From: Bacteroidetes bacterium UBA2364
GTDB taxonomy: Bacteria > Bacteroidota > Rhodothermia > Rhodothermales > UBA2364
DNA length: 19,081 bases
Reading direction: 5' to 3'
NCBI GenBank assembly: GCA_002344075.1
Contig: DDTM01000093.1
Coordinates: forward strand, 1-19,081
Shown: positions 1 through 7,413 of the stretch, in pieces
Position numbering within the stretch: the first letter of the stretch is position 1
How the letters are laid out: each line of letters opens with the position of its first letter
Translations under genes and position numbers: made by a program
Notes under the pieces: generated by a model
What the model was told of the DNA's origin: nothing
The model's input: the letters and a program-made list of their open reading frames with translations, nothing else
Databases searched by the model: none

Positions 1-84
1 CATGGACTTAAGTATAAAAAGAATTTGAATTTTATGATCTACATCTTATTTTTGAGAGTACCCTTTTCTAAATGCAGTCTATAC

Positions 85-2586
85 ATGAAATACATTCGCT
101 TCTACTATCCACAAATAACTTTATTCCAAGCCTTTATACTGGGGATGTTGATTTTTGCAGGTACTGCCTTCATACAGTCCCCAAAGCAGTACAAGTACCA
201 AGAAAAAGTTCTTGATCGCGAGGCATCGTTTAATCCTTCTGCTTTTATGTGGTATAACGCGCCGGCTACACGGTGGGAAGAGGCTTTGCCCGTTGGAAAT
301 GGACGGCTTGGTGCGATGGTGTTTGGTGGAGTAGAAGAAGAACGGCTTCAGTTGAACGAAGAAACGTATTGGTCTGGAGGGCCTTATTCGACAGTAGTGA
401 AAGGAGGATACAAGGTATTATCGGAAGTGCAGCGTCTTGTTTTTGCTGAGCGCTATTTAGAGGCACACAATTTATTTGGACGTAACTTGATGGGTTATCC
501 TGTTGAACAGCAAAAATACCAAAGCCTTGCGAATCTACATCTGTTTTTTGATCATGGAAAGCTAGTGGAGAATTACGAGCGTTCTTTAGACCTTGAAGAG
601 GGCCTAACAAAAGTCGCCTATACTTCAAATGGAGTCCGATATAAACGAGAAGTTTTTGCATCCTCTCCCGATCAAGTTATTGTTATTCGGCTTACGGCGG
701 ATAAGCCCAATAGCCTGAGTTTTAGGGCAAACCTGCGAGGTGTACGTAATCAAGCGCACTCCAATTATGGTACGGATTATTTCAGGATGGACCCTGTCGG
801 CAGAAATGGATTGGCGGTGACAGGGAAGTCGGCGGATTATTTGGGTATCGAAGGTAGAATCAGGTATGAGGGCCAGCTTAAAGCGATAACAGAAGGCGGT
901 TCCATTCAAACAAATGGTGTAGATCTTCGTGTCGAAAAAGCAAGCACCGTCACATTGTATTTTGTTGCTGCTACGAATTTTGTCAATTACAAAGATGTAA
1001 GTGCGGATCAGCATACAAGGGTGGAAGACTACTTGCGAAATTTGGAGGGTAAATCGCCTGAACAGATTAAATTAGCAGCCATTGCCGATTATAAAGCGCT
1101 TTATGACCGTGCTTCTTTGGTCCTTCCGACCACTGAGTTTTCAAACTTTCCGACCAATGAACGAAAAGCCAAAAATCAAATAAAACCTGACCCCAGTTTG
1201 GCTGCTCTGGCCTATAATTTTGGACGATATATTCTCATCTCTTCTTCTAGAAAAGGAACACAGCCTGCCAATTTGCAAGGTATCTGGAATGATGATATGA
1301 ACCCTGCTTGGGACTCAAAATATACGACCAATATCAATACTGAAATGAACTATTGGGCGGTGGACTCAGCCAACTTGAGCGAACTTTCCGAACCGCTGAT
1401 TACGATGGTGAAGGAATTAACGGATCAAGGTACACAAGTGGCGCAGGAACATTACGGTGCAAAGGGATGGGTTTTTCATCAAAATACCGATCTCTGGCGC
1501 GTAGCCGCACCTATGGATGGGCCCAGTTGGGGGACTTTTACTACTGGCGGCGCATGGCTTACGACGCATCTTTGGGAACACTATCAATATACCCAAGACC
1601 GAAAGTACTTGAGTGAAATCTACCCCATTATGGAAGGCTCAGTACAATTTTTTACCGATTTCTTAGTACCCCATCCAAATGGCAAATGGCTGGTAACCAA
1701 CCCTTCCACCTCTCCGGAAAACTTCCCTGATGGAGGTGGGAATAAGCCCTATTTTGATGAAGTAACTGGAAGCATATTGCCTGGTACCACTATCTGCGCG
1801 GGTTCATCCATTGATATGCAAATTTTGTACGATTTATATGGTTATTACCTTGAAGCATCAGATATCTTGGGAAGAAAAACACCATTGATTGAAAAGGTGA
1901 GGATTACACGCAATAAACTTGTACCGCCACAAATTGGGTCTGACGGCTCATTGCAAGAATGGGCAGATGACTGGAAGTCGCTGGAGAAAAACCATCGCCA
2001 TTTCTCTCATCTATATGGATTGTATCCCGGAAAAGTACTCTGGGAAAAACGCACACCTGTCTTGATTGAGGCCTATAAAAGAGTACTAAATGAACGGGGT
2101 GATGGCGGTAAAGGCTTTTCAATGGCATGGAAAATGGCTCTCTGGGCAAGGCTTGGGGATGGAAACCGGGCTGCAAAAATATTCAATGGTTATCTGAATG
2201 AACAAAGTTGCAACCAACTGTTAGCACTGTGTGGCAAGTCCTTGCAGGTGGATGGCACGCTGGGAATGACCGCCGCAGTGACGGAAATGCTGATGCAATC
2301 CCACGATGACCATGTTCAATTGTTACCCGCTCTTCCCGATGGATGGCACTCCGGATCTTTTCGAGGTATCCGGGCAAGGGGTGGGTTTGAGCTTAATTTT
2401 AAGTGGGTAAATAACGTCCTGACACACTTCTCGGTGATATCAAAAACAGGAAAACCATTCCGTTTTAAAACAGATAATCCTCGCCTCGCAGTTACCAGCA
2501 ATGGTAAGAAAATAGCTATTAAGTCAGTGAATGGTATTGTCGAATTCCCAACCACCAAAGACCAAACTTATTTGTTCCAACTCTAA
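85..2586 (+). CDS. Exported GH95 alpha-L-fucosidase
   Basis: This protein of about 833 aa is predicted to release terminal alpha-L-fucose, by an inverting mechanism, from glycans outside the cytoplasm. The start at 85 is chosen because it puts a hydrophobic segment (FQAFILGMLIFAGTAF) near the N-terminus as a signal peptide or anchor; the frame is open upstream to the window edge, with weaker starts at 25 (TTG) and 34. The GH95 N-terminal beta domain begins at WYNAPATRWEEALPVGNGRLG, and the (alpha/alpha)6 barrel follows. In numbering from 85, the NINTEMNYW motif supplies N416 and N418, TSPENF supplies the probable general acid E545, and WARLGDG supplies D692. These match in kind the Asn-Asn-Glu-Asp set known from Bifidobacterium AfcA; the D692 equivalence is tentative. 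Some GH95 members are alpha-L-galactosidases, which cannot be excluded. There is no lipobox cysteine. It stands alone and converges with rnhA. Confidence 0.9.
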   Translation: MKYIRFYYPQITLFQAFILGMLIFAGTAFIQSPKQYKYQEKVLDREASFNPSAFMWYNAPATRWEEALPVGNGRLGAMVFGGVEEERLQLNEETYWSGGPYSTVVKGGYKVLSEVQRLVFAERYLEAHNLFGRNLMGYPVEQQKYQSLANLHLFFDHGKLVENYERSLDLEEGLTKVAYTSNGVRYKREVFASSPDQVIVIRLTADKPNSLSFRANLRGVRNQAHSNYGTDYFRMDPVGRNGLAVTGKSADYLGIEGRIRYEGQLKAITEGGSIQTNGVDLRVEKASTVTLYFVAATNFVNYKDVSADQHTRVEDYLRNLEGKSPEQIKLAAIADYKALYDRASLVLPTTEFSNFPTNERKAKNQIKPDPSLAALAYNFGRYILISSSRKGTQPANLQGIWNDDMNPAWDSKYTTNINTEMNYWAVDSANLSELSEPLITMVKELTDQGTQVAQEHYGAKGWVFHQNTDLWRVAAPMDGPSWGTFTTGGAWLTTHLWEHYQYTQDRKYLSEIYPIMEGSVQFFTDFLVPHPNGKWLVTNPSTSPENFPDGGGNKPYFDEVTGSILPGTTICAGSSIDMQILYDLYGYYLEASDILGRKTPLIEKVRITRNKLVPPQIGSDGSLQEWADDWKSLEKNHRHFSHLYGLYPGKVLWEKRTPVLIEAYKRVLNERGDGGKGFSMAWKMALWARLGDGNRAAKIFNGYLNEQSCNQLLALCGKSLQVDGTLGMTAAVTEMLMQSHDDHVQLLPALPDGWHSGSFRGIRARGGFELNFKWVNNVLTHFSVISKTGKPFRFKTDNPRLAVTSNGKKIAIKSVNGIVEFPTTKDQTYLFQL

Positions 2587-2657
2587 TTAAACAATCAAGA
2601 TTGGACACCTTTTTGAGTTGTTTGAATGTGTTCATTAGAAAGGCGACGCAAAATCGC
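2587..2657. other. Convergent intergenic gap, fucosidase / rnhA
   Basis: These 71 bases lie between two convergent stop codons. A bulged A/T-rich inverted repeat (AACAATCAA with TTGAGTTGTT) is present but has no T-tract after it, so I do not call a terminator here. No reading frame of note is present. Confidence 0.4.
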
Positions 2658-3092
2658 TTATAGTTTAGGAATTGCCTCCACGGCCAAGCGATCTACGCGG
2701 TTATTTAGGGCATCGTCTGCATGGCCTTTCACCTTAATGAATTGTACCCGATGTTTTTGGGTGAGGATTAGGAGTTCCTCCCATAGGTACTTGTTTTCGA
2801 CAGGTTTATTGTCAGCTTTTCGCCAGTTCTTACGTACCCAATTTTGCAACCAACCAGCCTGAAACGCATTCACTAAATAGCTGCTGTCGGTGTGTAAATA
2901 GACTTCGCACGGTTCTTTCAACACACGCAGGGCTTCAATGGCTGCTTGTAATTCCATACGGTTGTTGGTGGTTTGTTTTTCGCCTCCTTGCAAGATCCTT
3001 TCGTGCTGGTTATAGAGGAGGAGGGCGGCCCATCCGCCTGGTCCAGGATTTCCACTACAAGCGCCGTCTGTGTAAATCGTTATGGTTTTCAC
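2658..3092 (-). CDS. rnhA: Ribonuclease HI
   Basis: This cytoplasmic enzyme of 144 aa cleaves the RNA strand of RNA-DNA hybrids, acting in R-loop removal and primer processing. The complete active site is visible: D9 (YTDGACSGNPGPGG), E47 (RMEL), D69 (HTDSSY) and D134 (NNRVDRLA), with H124 in VKGHAD. The W81-W90 region (GWLQNWVRKNWRK) is the basic protrusion typical of the E. coli-like class. Length is normal for the family, which has about 150 aa. The start codon is GTG at 3092-3090; it overlaps the TGA stop of the upstream zinc-ribbon/TPR gene in the tetranucleotide GTGA, so translation is probably coupled to that gene. No separate promoter is needed. The call is secure. Confidence 0.97.
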   Translation of the reverse strand: MKTITIYTDGACSGNPGPGGWAALLLYNQHERILQGGEKQTTNNRMELQAAIEALRVLKEPCEVYLHTDSSYLVNAFQAGWLQNWVRKNWRKADNKPVENKYLWEELLILTQKHRVQFIKVKGHADDALNNRVDRLAVEAIPKL

Positions 3093-4207
3093 GGTTTGTC
3101 TCCACTCATTTGTTGTAATGCTGCTTCTGCCCGTTGGTATGCAGGCTCTCCGGGCTTGGAAAGTGACTTCACCTTTTCAAATTGGGTTTTGGCATTGTCA
3201 TTCCTGCCAATTGTCATGAGCATAACGCCCTTGTTAAAGTTTGCCTGAACATGATTCGGGTTTTGATCCAGTACTTTATTTGTGTTTTCGATGGCCTTCA
3301 TAGGGTTAATGGCCTTGTCTTTTTTAGGTGCTTCGGTGATGGCATAGGTGAGGTAGGCCGCGCCCAGATCGGTTCGTACATCTGGGTTGTCTTTCACGGC
3401 CAAAGATTTTTCGTAAGCATCAATGGCTTTACCTGCCGCGTCAATTCGTGCCTGAGGATCGGGTTGTTTGTCCATCCAGTCGTACCATAAATGTCCGGCT
3501 TTCGCCCAAATATCTGAGGTATTGATGGTTTTTGCAGCTTCGGTCATCACGTTTCCAGCCAAGTCTTCGCGTTGGTTCTGTTGATACAAAAGTGCCAATT
3601 CTTCTGTCAGTCCCTGTTTTTTGATCGCATCGGTTTCTTTCTCAATTTTGGCCATCAGTTCATCTGCTTTAACCTGAACATCTTTCGAGACGGGTGCGGT
3701 TTTGGGAACAGGCGCTGTTTCGGCTTTTGTAGATTCTGTGGCGGGTGTACCAATAGCTCGTGTTAATGGTGGATGATCATAATTGGCCTTGCTCCACATG
3801 GTCACCCCAAAAAGAATCGCAACTAATAATATACTTCCTGCAATCCACAGGGTTTGCGTTTTTGGGGTAAAGGCTGTTTTTTCCGAGATGATGGCGGGGT
3901 CGGTGCGCAGCGGTTGTGTAGGGGGAATGGTCTGAAAGAGGCCATTTTCCGATATGGCATCGGAGATAGGGACACCACACAAGTAACAAAAGCGGGCTTC
4001 GGGACGGTTTTCGGCACCACATTGGTCACAAAAACGACTCTGGATGACAGGTTGGCTAACCGGAATCACTGTTGCTGGTGCTTGAATGGCCAACTGGTCC
4101 TCTACTACCCTGCTGTCGGATAAGTTAAAACCACATAAATCGCATTGTTGGGTGTTGTCGGTGAGCCTCGCACCGCAAGCCGGACAAATCTGTAGGTCTT
4201 TGTTCAT
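3089..4207 (-). CDS. Membrane-anchored double zinc-ribbon TPR protein
   Basis: This protein has 372 aa and no enzymatic motif, and its function is unknown. Two zinc ribbons occupy the N-terminus: CPAC at 8-11 with CDLC at 22-25, and CDQC at 60-63 with CYLC at 74-77. A Gln/Pro-rich linker follows, then one transmembrane helix at about 120-138 (LWIAGSILLVAILFGVTMW), an Ala/Pro/Lys/Thr-rich spacer, and a helical C-terminal half with TPR-like repeats at about 225-370 (for example NPNHVQANFNKGVMLMTIGR). The expected topology, inferred, is ribbons in the cytoplasm and TPRs in the periplasm. The repeats would bind a partner protein. An AAGG stretch 5 bases before the ATG is a possible weak ribosome-binding site. 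It is the first gene of a two-gene unit with rnhA. Confidence 0.8.
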   Translation of the reverse strand: MNKDLQICPACGARLTDNTQQCDLCGFNLSDSRVVEDQLAIQAPATVIPVSQPVIQSRFCDQCGAENRPEARFCYLCGVPISDAISENGLFQTIPPTQPLRTDPAIISEKTAFTPKTQTLWIAGSILLVAILFGVTMWSKANYDHPPLTRAIGTPATESTKAETAPVPKTAPVSKDVQVKADELMAKIEKETDAIKKQGLTEELALLYQQNQREDLAGNVMTEAAKTINTSDIWAKAGHLWYDWMDKQPDPQARIDAAGKAIDAYEKSLAVKDNPDVRTDLGAAYLTYAITEAPKKDKAINPMKAIENTNKVLDQNPNHVQANFNKGVMLMTIGRNDNAKTQFEKVKSLSKPGEPAYQRAEAALQQMSGDKP

Positions 4208-4395
4208 GGAGCCTTAAATTTTTTGTATGTTAGGCGTTGCTAATGCCTTGATTTGGTAATTGGTTCCGTACAGACTACCGAACCAAAGCAGAAATTAGGG
4301 ATATCCATCCTAAATCCACACGCTTCCAATGTGGTTTTAATTTTACATATATGATGACCGCGATCTGTAACAACCAATATTATTCAGTAAAAAAC
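4208..4395. promoter_or_regulatory. Divergent promoter region with three dyads
   Basis: These 188 bases separate the minus-strand zinc-ribbon/rnhA unit from the plus-strand peptidase gene, so both promoters should lie here. Three inverted repeats are seen: AGGCGTT-GCT-AATGCCT (4232-4248, one G-T pair), TTGGTTC-N13-GAACCAA (4260-4286), and TTAGG-N9-CCTAA (4295-4313). TAATTTTA at 4338-4345 differs by one base from the Bacteroidetes -7 element TAnnTTTG, but no matching -33 TTTG is found, so no promoter is assigned. The dyads could be operator sites; their function is not known. Confidence 0.4.
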
Positions 4396-7362
4396 ATGAA
4401 GAAAATCTTCTGGATATGGCTCGTCTGGCCTACGATAATCCTTGCCCAGACTGGAGAATGGCAACAAAAAGTGGTTTACGAAATGGATATTCAAGTTTTG
4501 GCAAATAAGCACCAACTCAAAGGATTTCAAAGGCTTACCTATACCAATAATAGTCCAGATACCTTGCAAATAGTGTATTATCATCTCTATTTTAATGCGT
4601 TTCAGCCTCAATCTATGATGGCCGAGCGAAACCGACACTTGCCCGATCCCGACGGGCGTGTGGTTCCAAGGATTTTTAACCTGAAAGAAAATGAAATAGG
4701 TTGGCACAAAGTAGAAGCACTGCGACAAGATGGCGTTCCGCTTGCCTTTGAAGTCTATGACACAGTAATGAAGGTGAAGTTGGATAAGGCGATTCTTCCC
4801 GGTCAAAGCACTGTTTTTGAAATGAATTTCCGGTCCCAGATTCCTCTACAAACACGCAGAAGTGGGCGTGATTCGAATGAAGGGGTGGACTTCTCGATGA
4901 GTCAGTGGTATCCTAAAATGGCGAATTACGATCAACGAGGTTGGTATGCCCGGCCCTATATCGGGCGCGAGTTTTATGCACCGTTTGGAACGTTTGATGT
5001 AAAAATCAGCATGCCTAAAGCCTATGTATTGGGTGGAACAGGCGTGGTGCAAAATCCGGACGAGGTGGGGCATGGGTATGGGGCGAAGCAAGCCTTCGGA
5101 GACACGCTAAAATGGCACTTTAAAGCCGAGAATGTACATGACTTTGCATGGGTGGCGGATACCGATTATGCACACGATACGGCCATTACTTCTGGTGGTA
5201 AAAAAATCCATATTTTATATCTGAAACAAAATGTGCAGGCATGGGGCGGTATGAAGGAAGTTGCACCTAAAATCTTAGATAAATTAAGTGAACTCTTCGG
5301 TGATTACGGATATCCACAATTTACCATTGCTCAAGCGGGAGATGGTGGAATGGAGTACCCAATGATCATTTTTATTACCGGAAGTAGGGGATCTTTGCAA
5401 TCGCTTTTGGGGGTTACGATTCATGAAGGAGCACATGAATGGTTTTATGGTATGATGGGATCGAACGAGATGGATTATGCGTGGATGGATGAAGGATTTA
5501 CGAGTTATGCTACCACCGAAGTTGCGGGCAAATTGCTGCGTAATCAGATTGATCCCAGTCATGCAGGCGCTTTTGGTGGAATATTAATGGCGCGGAAGTA
5601 TGGGTTTTATGAACCACTTAGCACGCCTTCCGACTGGTTTGCTACCAACAGTGGGTACAGTACAGCGGCCTATTCCGGTGGGCAAATGATTGCAGAGATG
5701 TTGGGATATGTGATATCTCCCGAATTAAGGGATAAATGGTTTTTGGAATACTATAAAAAATTCCGGTTCCGGCATCCAGAGCCTCATGATTTGGAATTAC
5801 TCGCCGAAAAAGTAAGTGGCTTACAATTGGACTGGTTCTTCGATCAATGGACGTTAAGAAATTGGAAAAACGATTATACCATTAGTAAATTATCGTATAA
5901 TAAAACTGAAAAAGGTTATGAAACCGTTATAAAGCTAAAGCGATTAGGCAGAGCAGCCATGCCTATAGATTTGCAGTTTGTACTTGAAGATGGTAGCAAC
6001 CAATGGGTTAATATCCCTCTGTCCGAAATGATGGGCCACAAGCCAGTGCCAAGCGAGTGGAAGGTATTGCCTGCTTGGGGTTGGACTTCGCCAGAATATA
6101 CTGTAACGATAGCGCTACCACAAAAACCACTTTATGCCGAAATAGACCCATTTGGTCTGATGTTGGACGAAAATCGCCTCAATAACATAAGCAAAGGGAA
6201 ATATGCTTATGTTACGAAGTTTATGAATCCACTTCAAAATTATTCAAATCGGTATAGTCGCGTATGGTCGCTCTATCCAGCCTATAACAGTCGCATGGGT
6301 ATTGGATTTGGGGCACAAATTAAAGGTATTGCTCCCTTTGGCGATGATCTGCTGAACACACAGATGACGTTATACCCCATTCTTGGAAGCTATGACTATC
6401 AAATAAATAACCTATCGGATGCACTGGCTTTGCTGAACTATGATTTTTTGTACGAAAAGGAATTGGGGGAACGAGTCGGAGATTGGCGGGCCAAACTCTC
6501 GTTTGACAGCGATCAAGGAATTGTGGAAGATCGCCTTTTTGTTACTCGAAACCTCACACCGTCTTGGGATCGAAATAAACCTAAACGTATTTTATCTGTA
6601 GGATTTACGCATAATGATCGCATTATTGAAAATGCTTATCCGAATAAAGGTTATATATGGAGTGATAAAAATGTCTTGAGTGGAATGGTATTGTATCGTG
6701 TCAGTAGAGGTGATAAGTTGATAGAAGCCTTGGTGGAATTTGGTGGGGCATCCATAGATAAGCCACAATTCCTAAGCGATTATAATAGCGCCAATCGGTT
6801 CAGTGTAAAAGCTCAAAGACGCCTCTTAACTGGTAAACAAAAAAGTGTTCTGGCACGGGTGCAAGCTGGTATTGGCGTGCGCAATTTGGCTCCACAAAAG
6901 AGGTTTATTGCGGGAAGTCCAGATTTAGAAAACCAATGGAGATCGGATGCCTACCGAACGTTGTCTTCCCTTTCTGCCATTACGGAAGTAAAGGCCTTCT
7001 CCGGAGTGGGGCCAGTAAGTTATGGAATTGGCGGCCCCAATGAAGGATATTACATTCTTGCGGGTAGCCTCCTTTGGGAACTAACACCCAAGTTTAAGCC
7101 TGCCTTGCTGGCTCCTCTAACGGCAAATGTATTCGCGGGAATGGCTACTGTGGGCGATGGTTTACTGGGGGATGCTGGTCTTGCTCTAAACTACAACCTC
7201 GTGTCACTCGCTTCGCTGCAAAGGTGGGTGGGACAATCGGATGTGCTTGCGGGTATGAACCTTAGTCTTAAATTTCCATTTTTTGTAACTATGCCCAGGC
7301 ATGTGGACGGAAAAAACCGATTTGCTTTCCGATACCTATTTGGCGTAGAGCATGCCTTTTAA
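4396..7362 (+). CDS. Exported M1 metallopeptidase with C-terminal beta-barrel
   Basis: This predicted zinc aminopeptidase has 988 aa. The ATG at 4396 is preferred over 4351 because it begins a clean signal peptide (MKKIFWIWLVWPTIILAQ). After an N-terminal beta domain, the catalytic domain shows GGMEY at 317-321 (the GxMEN-type exopeptidase motif), HEGAH at 343-347 and the third zinc ligand E366 in WMDEGF, that is HExxH-x18-E. A tyrosine at about 426 (AAYSGGQM) fits the catalytic tyrosine of M1. A short Ig-like domain ends near 605 (AEIDPFGLMLDENRLNN). The last roughly 370 residues alternate polar and hydrophobic positions, contain many Gly and aromatic residues, and end in FRYLFGVEHAF with terminal Phe, like an outer-membrane barrel. 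I infer surface or outer-membrane anchoring of the peptidase. It is followed 51 bases later by the PIG-L gene and is probably cotranscribed with it. Confidence 0.85.
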   Translation: MKKIFWIWLVWPTIILAQTGEWQQKVVYEMDIQVLANKHQLKGFQRLTYTNNSPDTLQIVYYHLYFNAFQPQSMMAERNRHLPDPDGRVVPRIFNLKENEIGWHKVEALRQDGVPLAFEVYDTVMKVKLDKAILPGQSTVFEMNFRSQIPLQTRRSGRDSNEGVDFSMSQWYPKMANYDQRGWYARPYIGREFYAPFGTFDVKISMPKAYVLGGTGVVQNPDEVGHGYGAKQAFGDTLKWHFKAENVHDFAWVADTDYAHDTAITSGGKKIHILYLKQNVQAWGGMKEVAPKILDKLSELFGDYGYPQFTIAQAGDGGMEYPMIIFITGSRGSLQSLLGVTIHEGAHEWFYGMMGSNEMDYAWMDEGFTSYATTEVAGKLLRNQIDPSHAGAFGGILMARKYGFYEPLSTPSDWFATNSGYSTAAYSGGQMIAEMLGYVISPELRDKWFLEYYKKFRFRHPEPHDLELLAEKVSGLQLDWFFDQWTLRNWKNDYTISKLSYNKTEKGYETVIKLKRLGRAAMPIDLQFVLEDGSNQWVNIPLSEMMGHKPVPSEWKVLPAWGWTSPEYTVTIALPQKPLYAEIDPFGLMLDENRLNNISKGKYAYVTKFMNPLQNYSNRYSRVWSLYPAYNSRMGIGFGAQIKGIAPFGDDLLNTQMTLYPILGSYDYQINNLSDALALLNYDFLYEKELGERVGDWRAKLSFDSDQGIVEDRLFVTRNLTPSWDRNKPKRILSVGFTHNDRIIENAYPNKGYIWSDKNVLSGMVLYRVSRGDKLIEALVEFGGASIDKPQFLSDYNSANRFSVKAQRRLLTGKQKSVLARVQAGIGVRNLAPQKRFIAGSPDLENQWRSDAYRTLSSLSAITEVKAFSGVGPVSYGIGGPNEGYYILAGSLLWELTPKFKPALLAPLTANVFAGMATVGDGLLGDAGLALNYNLVSLASLQRWVGQSDVLAGMNLSLKFPFFVTMPRHVDGKNRFAFRYLFGVEHAF

Positions 7363-7413
7363 TGAATGTTGTACCTTGTTATTCTTTGTTTTAAGCCCTT
7401 AAATAATAATAGT

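Noticed and set aside
1..84. Upstream extension of the fucosidase frame to the window edge
   Set aside because: The frame has no stop back to base 1, but the codons before 85 do not resemble the family and the start at 85 places the hydrophobic signal segment correctly.
2641..2660. Possible terminator GCGA-N7-TCGC at the end of rnhA
   Set aside because: The stem has only four base pairs, overlaps the rnhA stop codon and is not followed by a T-run.
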